This document shows positions 38,790 to 53,100 of a DNA stretch of 54,004 nucleotides, in pieces. Location of the stretch: contig MU119534.1 of NCBI GenBank assembly GCA_014904845.1, forward strand, positions 1 through 54,004, written 5' to 3'. Numbering within the stretch: the first letter of the stretch is position 1; every line of letters starts with the position of its first letter. A model generated the notes under the pieces. That model searched no databases and had not been told where the DNA came from. It saw only the letters and a program-made list of their open reading frames with translations. The stretch comes from Acephala macrosclerotiorum. Taxonomy: Eukaryota; Ascomycota; Leotiomycetes; Helotiales; Mollisiaceae. A program made the position numbers and the translations under genes.

Positions 38790-39750
38790 AGTTTATTTAA
38801 ATTATTTTATAAAATGTTTTTCTCGTTTCGAAAGAAAGAATTCGTTCGTCGATTTGTAAGCGAGTTAATCAGCGGACGATTTTTTCTTTTTTTATTCGAT
38901 GTATATTTTGTTTCGTAGATCTCGTAAAAGCGTTTCTACGAAGAATTACAAAGTTTTCGATTTTAGTAATTTATTTCTATTTTAAGTTTCAAATTAAAAA
39001 CTTTTAATTTGAGCGTTTTATAAGTATTTAAAATTGAAATAATTATTGAAATAAAATTTTAAATTTTATCGAACGATAAAATCAATAAATTAATAAGAAT
39101 TTTAATATTTAAAATAAAAATACACTTTTAATAAAACTTTAATTTATATTAAAAAGATATTTTTTAGAATTTCCGTTTTTATATTTAATTGTAACGATCG
39201 ATTTAATCAATTTAAATTACTTTATTTAATATATAATTCCAAGAAAAGATTTTTTAAAATTTTTTTCGAGAATTGTATAATTATATAATTAGAATAAAAG
39301 TATTTTATTATTTTAGCGTTTTAAGTAAAAACGCACTTTTGAGACTTTATATTAAAGAAATATTTTTTGAAATTTTCGTTTTTTATATTAAATTATTACG
39401 ATCGATTTAATCAATTTAAATTATTTTATTTAATATATAATTTTAAAGAGAAACTTTTTAAAACTTTTTTTGAAAATTGTACGACTATAGAAATATTTAG
39501 TATATAAGTAAGTACTTTAAACAAAAACGTTCTTACTATAAAATTTTATATTAAAATTTTTTTTTTTAGAATTTTCGTTTTTTATATTAAATTATTATAA
39601 TTAATTCAATTAATTTAAATTATTTTATTTAATATATAATTCTAAAAAAAAATTTTTAAAACTTTTTTTAAAAATTATATAATTATAAAAATATTTAGTA
39701 TTTAAATAAATAAATATTTTAATATTTAAAATAAAAACGTATTTAAAAAT
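38790..39750. repeat. Repeat S, copy 2 (less mutated)
   Basis: Direct repeat of 14835-15690. It keeps many non-CpG cytosines and guanines near its start (GAAAGAAAGAATTCG, AGCGGACGATTTTTTC), so it is clearly less mutated than copy 1. It grades into three tandem blocks. No coding motif was recognised. Confidence 0.7.
39170..39745 (+). repeat. Three tandem units of about 190-207 bp in repeat S
   Basis: Units start near 39172, 39379 and 39569. Each contains ATTACGATCGATTTAATCAA (or a mutated form), then TATTTAATATATAATT, a TTTTTAAAACTTTTTTT-like block, AATTRTAYRAYTATA, and a TTTAARTAAAAACG segment. Divergence between units is largely C/T and G/A. Copy 1 at 14.8 kb has about two such blocks, so the number of units varies between copies. 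Confidence 0.7.
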
Positions 39751-42700
39751 TTTTTAATATTTTTTATCGAAAAAACGATTTTCGATTTTAGTTATTATTA
39801 TTATTATATTGATTTACGTTTAGTAAATATAAATAAAACTTATATTCTAGAGTTTTTTAAGAGATATAGAAACGTATTAAATTAAGAATTTATTTTACAA
39901 ATGAAAATTTGTAATATTCTAAAAAGTAATTCGAGTATACGCGAATTAAAAAACGACGATTATAATCTTTTTTCGTTAATTGAAATAAGTATTACCAGAT
40001 TATAATATAAAAAAAAACGTAATCTAAAAACGTTTAAAAATTGTAATAATTGTAAAAACGAGTATTTAAATATCGTAAAATCGTAAAATATAAAATTATA
40101 AATATTAATCGAATAAAAAAAATAAAATAAAAAATAAAATATTGTAAAAATAATAAAAAACGTTTTATATTTTAAAAAAAAAATTTAATTTTTTTTTTTT
40201 TACGTTTTTATTTTTTAAAACGATATTATATTAATTCGAATTTTTTTGATTTTACGTTATATTTTAATAAATACAAATTTTGAAATAGAATTTTATAATT
40301 TGAAAAAACTTGAAAAACTTTACGAGTTTTTTTAATAAGTTTTATAAATATATAATACTTTTTTTTCGTGTAAATAGAAAATTCGATAATTTATTAAATT
40401 ATTATCGATAAATAATTAATTTTTGTGTTTTATAATATAGAATTAAATATTTCGAAATTTTAAATTTTTTGTACAAATAATTAAATTTCGTATTATTATA
40501 TTTGAACTTAGTATAATATTATATAAAATTCTCGTATAAAAATTAAACTACGAAATAATAATATAATATTAATTTAAAAAAAAAAGTTTTAATAATTTTT
40601 TAATAATATAAACCGTATTTTATTTTTTATATTATACGAAAAACTTAAAATTGTACTTTTTTTATTATATTATTTTTACTCGATTCGAAAAAAATCGTAT
40701 TATTATTCGAATATTTAATATCGTCGATTTTAATATTAATTCGACGTTTTATTGCGATTTTATAGTACTTTATTTTATTAATTTATTTATTATTTCGTTT
40801 TTTTCGTTTTTAATATATTTCGAAAACTATTTAATTTTAATATTATACGTAAATATAATGTTTTAATAATTTAAAAAAATCTATTAAAATAAATTTATTA
40901 CGTTTTTTTAAAAATACTAAATAATAAAAATACTATTTATATAAAATTAAAATCGTTTTTAATTAATTTTTAAAAAAAATTTAATTACGTATAAATTTTT
41001 TTTTAAGTTTTTATAATTTCCGCGTTAAAAATATATAATAAATTATTAATAAATTTTAACTCGTTAATAATTTATTATTTGTTTTAATATATAGTATATT
41101 CGTATTTAATATATTTTTCGTTTTTAATATATTATTTCGATTTATTTAAAAAAATAATAATATTTATTAATAAAAGTTTTATTTATTATTATTTGAAAAA
41201 TTTTAACGTCGAATTTTTATTAAATTTTTTTATTAAATTCGTTTTATAGTTTATATTATAATATAAATTTACGAATTGTAATTGAAATATATTAAATAAA
41301 AAAATATTTAAACGTTATTAAATACTTGCGTTTTTTCTTCTTATAATTATCGAAAAAACAATTTATCGTACTAACGAATATTAATTATTAATAGTTTGTA
41401 AACGTAATATAAATCGTACTTTAGTTTTTTTTAAAATCGCTATAATCGATAATAAATTTACGTTTTAAAAAAGAATTATTATTAAAATCGTTTTTTATAT
41501 TAATAATATTTTTTTAATTATTAATACGAGAATTTTATTAACGAGTTTTATATATTTTTTTATTTTAATATTTATTGTCTCGTTTTTAATTTGTTTTTAA
41601 ATTAGTAAAAATTTAATTCGATTTATATATTATATTTCGATTTTATATAATATTAAAAATAGTATATAAATAATTACTACTTTATATAATAAAAAAATTA
41701 ATAATTTATAAACTATTTATATTAATTTTCGAATATAATATACAATTTTTTTAATTATATTCGTTTGTTTCGTTATATATCGTTTAAATATTAATTTTTT
41801 ATTAAATTATACGTCGAATTATCGAAAAATCGATTAATTTTCGATTTTTAAAATTATTATAATCGAATATATTGTAAAATTATTATTTATCACGTAATTT
41901 AAAATATAATTTTTTGTTTTTAAATAAAATAAATTATTTCGAGTTTTTTAAAAATAAAAAAAGATTTTATTATTATTTTTTTAGTTTATAATATTTTGTA
42001 TATTTTTAATTAAAAATACTACGTTTTAATTTAAATAATAAATAATTCGATATAAATAAATATTATTAATATATTTAAATCGAAAATTAGAATTTTAAAC
42101 GAAAAGTTTTATTAAATATAATATATAAAATATTAATAAAAACGATAATTTTTGTAGTATTTCGTATTTAATTTTGTAATTATTTATAATTTTTTTTTTA
42201 ATTTAATTTGTATTTTTTTGTTTGTAAAAAACGTTAATAAATTTAAATAATATTAATAGTTAATTTTAATTGATTATTCGTTATAAAAATCGCTTTTTGA
42301 AAAAAGCGTTAAATATTTTTTATACGTTTATAGTAATTATTATAACGTGTTTTTCGTTTATTATTACAGTTTTAATATTATATGTAAATATTGTAATTAA
42401 ATTTATTACGAATTTTTTAAATAAAATTTTCTCGTATTAAAAATTGAAAATGCTTTAAATAAACGCGATTGTAGCGAATCGTCGTATTACGATACGTTTG
42501 AGTCTTTTGTTTATATACGAGAATAATATTATTAGTTTTTAAAATCGAACGAAAAATTTATTTTTCTTATCAATTTTCGATATTATAATTATTTTCGCGA
42601 GTTTTCAAATATTAAAAAAGTAGTTTTATTGAATATATTATTTGAAAAATTCGTATATCGTATTTTTTATATGTTTTTAGTATACTTTAAGTAATTTGAT

Positions 42701-45700
42701 TGTAATTTTATTGCATTTTAAAAAAGTACTCGATACTTTTATTGTATTTCGTTTAATTTTTTTTAAAAAATTCGTACGATTTTACTTTAAGTATTTAATA
42801 CCGTTTTAATTGTAAAAAAAGTTTTTCTTTAAATCGTTATTCGTATTAAAACGATTTAAAATTTTCGAGCGTAAAATCTCTATTTTTTTTATAGTATTTT
42901 TTATTATTGTATTATTAAATATTAAAAAAAAGATTTTAAAATTCGAGATTAATTTATATTATTTAATAATTTTGTAAAAATTAAAATCGTTTTTTATATT
43001 ATTAATAATATATTTCTAATAATTTCATTTTATTTTACGAATAATTAAAAAAAAAAATTTCGTTTTTTTCGTTATTTTCTCGTATGAATTTATTTTTCGA
43101 GAATCGATATAAATTTAATATACTTTTTAATAATTAAACGTTTATTAAAATATCGCGCAATCGATTTTTTACTACGATTTACTCGTTATTTTAATAATTG
43201 AATTAAAAATCTCTATTAATATATTCACGAAATCGTCGATTTATATTGTATTTATAAACGTTTATAAATAGAAAAAGCGTATAATTCCAATTTTAATAAA
43301 TTTTACAAATTCGTTTAATTTTATTTTTAAAATTTAATAATAAATTTATTTTAAAAAAACTATTTCTCGATTTAATATCGTAATTATTTATATAACGTAA
43401 TTCGAATTATAATACATATTTTTTTTAATAAATATATATACGAAAAAAATATTAAAAAAAGTAAAATTAATAATATATTCGTATTTTTAAATAAATGCAT
43501 TTAATATATTAATAAAATTTATATTACTATTATTAAATTAATTTATTAATTTTTTCTCGCGATATATTATTTATATATTTAATTCGAATATATCGTATTA
43601 AATATTGAAATCTCTATTAATTAAATATTTTAATAAAAAAATAAAATGCGTAATATAATTAAATATTTATTAATATTTATTTAAAAAAAATTTAATTACT
43701 ATCGATTAATATTATTAAATTTTTATTTTCGATTTTTTTTTTACGTATATTAATACTTTAAATCGTTAAATTTTTCGTTATTTTATATTTTTTTTTTTTT
43801 TAGTTTTACAAATTAATTAAAATATAAAAATCGAAATTCGAATAATTTTATATAATCGTTTTTACGATTATATAAAACTTTTAAACGCAAACAATATTTA
43901 TATATTCTATGAAAACGTTTTTTAAAATAATAATATAATACGAATCGCTTTTAATTATATTTATTTAATAAATTTACAAATTTTTCAATTTTTATTTTTA
44001 TTATTTATAGTAATTATTACAATATTATTATTTATTTTTTAGTATTAATTAAATTTGTTTTTTTCGTCGATATTTATAATTTTTTAAATAATTATAATTA
44101 TTTTAAAAAATTTAATTAATAAAAAAATTCGAATAATTATTTTCATAGTATTTTATTTTATAACGATATTACGTTCAATTTATCGTATACTCGAAAATAA
44201 TATATTTATTATTTTATATTTTACAATTTTTTTTTTTTTTGCGTTTTTATTTTTATAGAATTATAATATTAATATTTGAATTTTATATTAAAAATTAAAA
44301 TTGTAAATTTTAAAATTGTATCGAAAATATTTAATTATTATTTTTCGCGAAAATTAAAAAGTTTTTAAATTTTTTATTTTTATATTTATAAATAATATTA
44401 AATTTTTTTTCGAGTAAATTTAATTAATTGATTGTTTTTTCTTTTAAAAATCGTTAAACAATCGTTATATCCAACGAAAAAAAAATTATAATAATTTGCG
44501 TAACGCGATTTTTTTTTGTAATTTACTTTAAAAAAATTATCGTATTAATCGATTCGAATTACGTAATTATTATAGTGAAAATATTTCGAATATTTAATTA
44601 AATTATAGTATTTTTAGTATTCGAAATTGTATCGTATTATTATTATCCGTTTATTAATAATTTTAAATATATCGCTAATATTAAACAAACGAAAAAAGCG
44701 GATTTTCTTTAGAAACAATACGATTCAAATAATTTTATTATACTAATTATAGTATTATTTATAAATTGGCGTATAATATAAAAAACGTTTATTATAATAT
44801 AATTATATTATTTTTACGACAATTTAATATTCGTAGTTCGTAAAATTTCAATTAAAATTTCAATATTTTTTTATGAAAATAAAAAATCTCAAATAACGTT
44901 ATTCGCTAAAATAATTACTTATTCGATTATAGTAAATATAATTAATAAAATCGCTACTAATATAAGTTTTGTAATTTTAATATTAAACTTTTTTCGAAAA
45001 ATGAAAAATTCTAATCTAAAAAATCGATTTTCGATCTCGATCGTAACGAAAATCCGTTTATTTTCTTTTTTAAGTATTACAATTTTACTACTTTCGAATT
45101 CGAAAAATACGTCTCTTCTAATAAAATTAAAACTTTTCTTAATACGAAAAATTGAAATAATCTATAGATTTTAACGTTAATCTTTAAATTTATTAAAAAA
45201 AAATTTATTACTATATTCGCAAAAAAAACGAACTTTAAATTTGAAAATATAATAATAAAATATTAATTTTAAATACAAAAAAATGTAAAATTTGTATCAT
45301 TAATTTCAATATAAAAAAGATTTAAAATATATTTAATAAACTTTTTCGTAATATTGTAAATTATTTTCTAATACTCAAATTATTTACATAATACTACGAA
45401 TATATTCACGTTATTAATAAAATTATTATAAATTACTCTGGTAATTCTAATTTCTTATTCGAATATATTAAACTAATTACTAAAAACAATTAATATAATA
45501 TAGTTTATAAATGTTTTTTTACTTTAGTAATCGAATTTTAAAAAGAAATTTTTTTTTAAAATTTTTTAATATTTCTTCGAAAAACAATTATTAAAATTAA
45601 TAAACGTTTTTATTTCTTAAAAGTGCGTGTAATTCGTATTAATAATACTCGATAAAAAGCGCAATAATATAAAATCTGCCATTTTAAAACTTGCGCAATA

Positions 45701-45807
45701 CGCGAAAATTTTAAGTAATCTAAATACAATTATTAACGATAAAAATAATATTTTGCAAATTTATATAAACTCGAAAAAATCTTTGTAAAAAATATATATA
45801 AAAATGT
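39751..45807 (-). mobile_element. Degraded element between S copies, weak copia-like traces
   Basis: About 6 kb lie between S copy 2 and a partial S copy, and they are somewhat less mutated than much of the window. On the - strand, about 45110 to 44780 gives a long frame with few stops whose pattern (FFEFESSKIVILKKENKR, later EILRTTNIK) is loosely like the pre-integrase region of copia polyproteins. About 40770 to 40640 gives IAIKRRINIKIDDI...NNTIFFE, loosely like a copia RNase H tail. The order would fit a - strand copia element, but the spacing (about 4.4 kb) is long. No LTR pair was found. A 71-codon open frame on the + strand at 40651-40866 covers the same DNA and is probably fortuitous. 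The copia assignment is tentative. Confidence 0.3.
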
Positions 45808-46180
45808 TTTCAATTTTAGTATTTAAAGTAATAACTTATTTAAAAGTTTTACGATCGCGATTTTTATTAAATACAATTATATTCTATTAATTTATATAAT
45901 AACGAATTAATAAAATCGTTTAAAACTTAAAATTTAAAAATATTTAATTGAGTTTTAATTTATTTATTAATATTATACCATTTATATAATAATTTAAATT
46001 AATATTTAAAGTATAATATAATCGTAATATAATTAAAATTTTAATATTTTTTATTAAAACGATTTTATATTATTTCGAAACTTTTAAATTATTTTTATTA
46101 TAAAATTCTTTAATAAACCAATCAAATCATTACATTTAAATACCTCGATTAAATTTTATTATTATTAATTTTATTGTTTA
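45808..46180. repeat. Repeat S, partial copy 3 with an empty insertion site
   Basis: It begins in an S tandem-unit segment (TTTTAGTATTTAAAGTAA) and continues as a direct repeat of 15640-15695 joined to 16608-16870. It thus preserves the uninterrupted target of the 908-bp TIR element, with the single TA at 45897-45898. The right limit is approximate. Confidence 0.6.
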
Positions 46181-46789
46181 TTAACGATCGTTAAACTATA
46201 AAATATAGTAAAATCGATAAACTCGAAATAAAATCTTTAAAAAAAAAAAAAATTCGAAAATTTTAATTTATATTGATTTTTTAATTATATATATATTAAT
46301 TTTAAAAACTATTTTTCGATTAAGAGCGTTACTTTAAATCTTTAAAGATTTAATTCGAATTAAATTTATAAACGAGATTTTATTATTGTTAATTTTTTAA
46401 ATAAAACTTTTTAATAAAAAAAAAAATTTTAATTTTTTTTTTTAACGTTTAATTTTATATTATCGCTTTTTTTTATTTATATAAAGTTTATAACCCGAGA
46501 ATTACTATTAGTAGTATTTACGTTTATTTTTAATTTATTAATTTTTTTTTTAATACTTATTTCAAAGTTAAATTCGTATTGTTTTTTCTTTTTAATTTCG
46601 ATTTTAAAATTGAAAATATCGTCGATAATTAATAGAATTTAATGTATTATTTGAACTACAAACTTAAAATTATTTTAATAATAAAAAAATTCATATTATT
46701 AGTAAAAAAATCTTTTTTCGATTTCGAGAATACTTAAAATTTCTTATTAAAATAACTCGCTTTAATATATTAATAATTATCGCAGTTTT
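46181..46789. other. Degraded AT-rich sequence
   Basis: No recognisable motif. It lies between the partial S copy and the GC-richer island. Confidence 0.45.
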
Positions 46790-47480
46790 TAATTATTACT
46801 AAAACTTATACTAGTAAACGGTCTTTTTGCGAGCCTTTGCTCTTTAAAATCTTTTTTTTATTTTTATTAATTGTATTATCGCTCGATACTCAATGAATTA
46901 CTCGAATAACGTATTTGAAAAAATGTTTAATAAAACAAAACATTTTTAAAATTTCTTTTAAACTTTCCCATTTTAGTAATTTAAATAAATATCTATTTCA
47001 AATAATAAAATAAAGAGATTTAAATTAGTTTGTTTAAATACTACTCGGTTATAATAATCGACTAAGTCTCGACGTCGTCGATAGATACTTTAGTCGTACG
47101 CTCGACTCGATCGTGATCTTGTTATTTTAACTCTCTTCTCTCGTTCGATGTCGGTAGAAGTATTGATCTAAAAATCTCGAACGGTACTTTAAAGTATTGT
47201 TTACTGGTCGATAAACTTTTCCTCTCGAAAACAGACTTAAAAAACCGTGTCGCAACTCCGCAGAGTGCTTACGCTCAAAAGAATATTTAAGAAATTTCGA
47301 TGTATAATTCCGCAAACTCAAATGCGAGATTTTGAGTAAAATACTAGATTTTAAATTTTTTAAAAAAAATACATAAAAAAATTAATTAAATTTTACTAAA
47401 ATCGCTTATAATTGAAATAACTCGTACCACGTAAATTACACGTGACTTAATAAAAATTGACATTAATTTTCAAAGCGAAC
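46790..47480 (-). other. GC-richer, little-mutated island of unknown origin
   Basis: This is one of the few stretches with normal-looking sequence: many C and G outside CpG, for example CGAGCCTTTGCTCTTT (46830), CTCTCTTCTCTCGTTCGATG (47131) and CCGTGTCGCAACTCCGCAGA (47244). The - strand has an open frame covering 47321-47127 (64 codons from a TTG), open further upstream to at least 47370, encoding a basic Arg/Ser/Tyr-rich peptide (ELRHGFLSLFSRGKVYRPVN). I do not recognise it. It may be the 5' portion of a mobile element on the - strand (LTR or leader plus start of gag), or a fragment of unique DNA. No inverted or direct partner was found in the window. Confidence 0.4.
47127..47321 (-). CDS. 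Short open frame of unknown function in the GC-richer island
   Basis: A 64-codon frame with a TTG start. Unlike other short open frames here, its amino-acid make-up is balanced (Arg, Ser, Glu, His, Tyr, Leu) rather than Ile/Asn/Lys/Phe only. It contains a basic segment, FSRGKVYRPVN. No signal peptide, membrane segment or known motif is evident. The frame is open upstream without ATG, so the true start, if any, is unclear. It could be a relict of a mobile-element protein. Listed because it is the only open frame in the window with non-degenerate composition. Confidence 0.25.
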   Translation of the reverse strand: MSLRNYTSKFLKYSFERKHSAELRHGFLSLFSRGKVYRPVNNTLKYRSRFLDQYFYRHRTREES

Positions 47481-50148
47481 GACCAATTAAATTTTCAATT
47501 AATTAATTTTTTAAAATGTTTTTAAAAAAAATTTTAAATCGTAAAAAAGTATTAAATTTAATTAAAATTATTTAAATAATTCGAATAATATTTTTAAAAT
47601 ATTATTTAAAAAAAAACTTTTAAAAAAAAACAATTATATTTAAACGTTAAAAATTATTAAAAAAACCATCGAAAAATACATTAAAAATAATATTTTAAAT
47701 TTTAAAAACGTATTAAATAATAAAAATAAATTTTTATTTAATAATTTTAATAATTTTAATTTTAAAATAATTTTAAAAAACGAAAAAAACGATAAAAAAA
47801 ATAAAAAATAAATTTTTTAATTTATTTATTTTTATTTATTTATATATTAATTTATAAATATAAATTAAATTATACAATAAAAACTTTTTCAAGTTTTAAT
47901 AAATTATAAAATAATATAATTTTTTTAGTTTTTATTATTAATTTTAACGATATAAATAAAAAAAAAATTTAATCGAATTATTAATTATTTTTTTATATAA
48001 TAATTTTCTAAATATATTTATTTTTATTTATTATTATAAAATTTAATTATTAAATTCGAATAAATTTAAAATTATAATAAGTTTATATATTATTATAATA
48101 AATTAATTCAAAATAAAATATTTTACATTTTACGAAATTTTTAATTTTTTAAAAAATAAAAATAAAAATTTTATTTCGAATATTAATTTTTTATTAATAT
48201 TTTTTAATATTTTTAAACGTTATATAATTAAACGATTTTTTTTCGATATACGCTTTAAAATTATAATTTTAAAAATTAATAAATGTTTTATTTAATTAAA
48301 AAATTAAAAAAATAAAAATAAAAATAAAAAAATTATTATTATTATAAAAAATTTTTTTTTTTTCGATTTTAAGTATTTTTTAAGTTTATTATTTCATCGA
48401 ATTTTTTTAATAAATTTTTTTAAAAAATAAATTATTTTATCGATTTTTTTATAAAAAATTAATATTTTTACGTATAAAATTTTTTTATTCGAATTATTTT
48501 TAATATTTATATTTATTTTTTAAATAAATTTTTTTTTTTTGAATTTCGTTTATTATTAATATTTTAAATTAAATTATATTTATTAATTTAAAAATAAATA
48601 ATATATAAATCGAGTTTATAATATTAAAAAAAATTACAAATTAAATATTTTTAAAAAAAATAAAATTATTTTTGAAATTTAATAAATTTTCAAATAAATC
48701 GAACTTCGAATTAAATTTTATATTTTAAATAAATATTAATCGTTTATTTTTCGAAATAAATTTATTTTAATATAAAAATAAATTATTTATTTTTTGGAAA
48801 ATTATATTTCTAGTATTATTAAAAATATATATTTAAATTATAAATCTGAAAAAAATAATAAAAAATTGAATTAAAATTTTAAAATAGTTTTTTTATTCGA
48901 TATTTTAATAAAAACTTTTTTTTTATTTTACGACAAATTAACAATATAAACTTTTCAATATTTTAAATTATATAATTAATTTATATATATTTTTTAAAAA
49001 GCGAATTAAAATTTAAATAATACGAAAAAAAATAATTTAATTCTAAATACAATATTAAACGAAATAAACGAATTAAATAAAACGATTTTAATTCGATTAA
49101 TTAAAATTTAAAATTTTTATTTTTATTTTAATTTTAAATAAATTTTCAATTATCGAAATTTTTCAATTTATAAAATAAATTAATTATAGTTTTAAAAATT
49201 AAAAAAATTAATTATAAATATATTAATTTTTTTTTTTTGAGATTTTTATTAATAATTTTAAAATTTATAATAATTTATATAATTTTTTTTTTAAGATTTT
49301 ACGTTATTTTAATTAGATTATTTTTAAAAAAACGAGTTCGTCGTACAAATTATTTTTTTATTATTTTAAAACTTTATAATTTTCAATTTTTAAATAAAAA
49401 TATATTTACAATTTAATATTTTAAATTTATAAAATTAATAAAAACTATTTTAAATGTTTTTATATTTAAATTTTTTTTAAATATATTAATTAAAAATAAA
49501 AATTCGAAAATTAAAAAAATTTATATATTAAAAAAATATCGATATTATTTTATTAATTTTAAAAAACGAAACGATTTAAATTATAATATTTTAATTAATA
49601 GTCGATTTTATTATTAGAATCAATTTATAAAAATAAAAATAATTAAATTGTTTTCAAATAATCGTTTTAAATACACTATAAAATATAATTTAAATAAAAA
49701 ATTAATTATTTTAAAAATATTCATCTCGATATTCGATATTTTTTTTTTAAATTATTTAATTTAATATATAATAAATATTAAAAATTATTTCAATTAATAT
49801 ATAAATTTTTAAAGAATATTTTTATTTTTAAAATATTAAAAAAATATTATAAAATTTTTCGATTATTTTTTATTTTTTAATTAGTAATATTTATTATAAA
49901 TACTTTTATTTTTAAATTTTTTCTTTGGATTTTTTTTTAGATTTTTTAAAAAATATATTAATTATTTTTATTTTAAATTTTCAATTTATTATTTAAATTT
50001 TTATAATTTTATAAAATATACTCGTTAAATAATTATTATTTTTAATTTATTTCGATATTAATTTTAAAATAATTATATTAAATTTAAATTTAAAAATATA
50101 ATTATATTAATTAAAAATAATATTTTATATTATATTATAATATTATAT
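47481..50148. other. Degraded AT-rich sequence, nothing identifiable
   Basis: Long A/T-rich flanking DNA before copy C. Scattered CpG only. No open frame, terminal repeat or recognisable motif was found. Confidence 0.5.
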
Positions 50149-50156
50149 ATTACTAT

Positions 50157-53100
50157 TATTAAAAAGTATAAAATATGCATTTATTATTAATAATATATAA
50201 AGAGAACGAAATTTTTTTATATATAAAAAAATAGAAAAAGTTTTATTTTAATATTTTTTTATACGATTATATATTTTTATATATTTTAAACAAACGAATA
50301 TAAAAAATTTTATATATTATATACGATATTTAATCATATTTTTAATAAATTATAATTAAAATTATATAAAAAAAAAGATTATAAAAAAATAATAAACGGT
50401 AAACGATAAAACGATAAAAATTAATAATAAAAATTATAATTTTAAATAAAAATTTTATATAATAATTATTCGAATCAAATAAATAAAATCGATATTATAA
50501 TCGAATATATTCGAATTAAAATTAATTTAATTTATAAATAATTAATTAAACGATAAATAAATTTTTTTTTAATTATAAAAATTATTCGATTTTTATAATT
50601 ATTTAAAATTTTTAAAACGATTTTTTTAATAATATTTTTATTAATTTATTTATAATTTATTATAATATATAAATATATTTTAAATTTTTTTTTTTTAGTA
50701 ATTTTTTTATAAACGAAATAATATTAAATATCGATATATTTTATTTAAACGTAAAATTAATTTTTTTTTATAAATATAATAATATTTTAATTATTTTTAT
50801 AAATAATAATTATATTAATATTTAAATCGTTAAAATTAATTTATTTAAAAAAGTTTTAAAATTAAATCCATTTTTTAATTATATTTATTTATTCGATATA
50901 TTCGATTTTATAAAATAAAATAAAAAATTATAAATTAACGTTTAATAAATTAATTAATAATTATTAATTTTACGTTAAATACGTATTTTAATATTAATCG
51001 TTTAATATTTCGATTATCGATTTAATTAAAATCGATGTAATTTTTAAATAATTAAATCGATTCTCGAAAAATTAAATTTATATCGAGTATATTTTAAATA
51101 TATCGAAAGATTTTTTTATTGTTTTTATATATATTTCGATCGAATTCGAAATAAATCGATTAACGATTAAAACGATATAAATAAAATCGAATTACGTATC
51201 GAATATAGTGTATATAAAAAAAACGATAATAAATTAATATATTCGTTAAAAAAAAACGATATTTAATAATTTTTTTTCGATTAAAATTAAATAAATCGTT
51301 AATTTTATTAAAATATTAATAATAAAATAAATCGATATATTATTATTTTTGAGAATTTTTCGAAAATAAACGATTTATAAAAAATAAAAATAAACGACGA
51401 AAACGATTTCAAATAATTTTTATATTTAAATAAAAATAATATAAATTAAAATCGAATATATAAAAATAAAAATTAAACAATTTTTTAATAATATCGATAT
51501 TTTTTTATAAATTATCGATAATAAAAAAATCGATAATATAAATAATAATAATTATATTTTTTTAATAAAAAATAAAAATATTAATATTAAAAAATTTAAA
51601 ATTTTATTTTTTAAAAAAAATTAACGAAAATATTATATTATATACGAAATAATTATTTGAGATTATATAAAATTTTATTTAATTTAATATTTTTTAAAAC
51701 GTTATATTCGTTAAATAAATTAATATAAATTTCGAAATTAATTTTTTTTATAAAAAAACGTTATTTTTATATTTATTTAATTAATTTTTTAATTATAAAT
51801 AATAATAAAAATAAAAATCGTTTTATAGTTTATTAATTTTATTATCGAGATAAAAATCTCGTAAAAATCGATTTTTATTTTTATTTAAAACCGCGAATTA
51901 TTTATTACATTTTATATTATAATTTTTTTTTTATAAAATTACGTTTAATTCGAAATAATTTTTTTTTTATAAATAATTTGCGATCGTTTAAATATTTTAT
52001 TTTCGTTTACGTTTTATTTTTTATTAATAATATATATTTTTTTTATATTATTATTTTTATTATAAGCAATTTATAATTTATTCAAATATTCGAAATTCGA
52101 AAAATTTATTCGAATTCGTATAATCGAAAAATAATAATAAAAAGTATTTATTATAAAATGCGAAATAAAACGAGAAAAAAAAATTATATATATCGATAAT
52201 AAACTCAATATTAAAAAAAAAATCGAATCGAAAAAATTGAAAAATTATTAAAAATACGAGTAATTAAAAAAACGATAAAATAATTCGATTTAATATCGAA
52301 ATTTAATTTATTTTCGACGAATAAAATAAACGTAATTTTTCGAAAATAAAAATATTATAAATATTTTTATTATTTTTCGAATTCGTTTTTTATATCGAAT
52401 AATATATAATATTCGTTTTCGAAATTTTTTTCGATTAAATTAAATAAATCGATTTTATTATCGATATTTAAATTAAATTTCGATTTTTAAACGTAATTTT
52501 TTTTTATTATTCGAGAAAATTAAAACTTTTTTAACGAAAAATCGTTCGATTAAAAAACGTTTTAATCGAATTCGATTGAAAAAATTTTACGCTAAAAATT
52601 TAATCGATAGTTTACGTAAAAACAATAAAACGATTTAACGATTGCAAATCGAAAACGTAATCGAAAAACGAAAAATTATTAATTTTATATTATTAAATAA
52701 ACGATTAATATTTTTAAAAAAAAATAAAAAATTACTATAAAATAAAAAAATAAATTAATTTAAATAAATTCGATTTTAAACGATCGATAAATAATAGTAA
52801 AATAATTAATTTTATATAATTAATAAATTAATTTTTTATTATTAATCGTTTTTTTTATAGTTTAAATCGAGTAAAAATATTAAAATTAATAAATAAAATA
52901 AAATAACGAATTTTAATACGAATTTCGACGCTAAAAAAAATTAATAATTTAATCGAATTTATAAAATAATTTATAAATTGTCGAAATTCGTACTCGTATT
53001 TATTTTTTAAAATAAATTTATTTTAAAAAAAAAGTTTAATTTTTTTAATTAAAATCGCTCGAATAATACGATCGTTTAATTTTAAAATTTTATATAAAAT

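Noticed and set aside
40651..40866. 71-codon open frame on the + strand
   Set aside because: Hydrophobic low-complexity peptide. The opposite strand gives a slightly better, though weak, copia-like reading.
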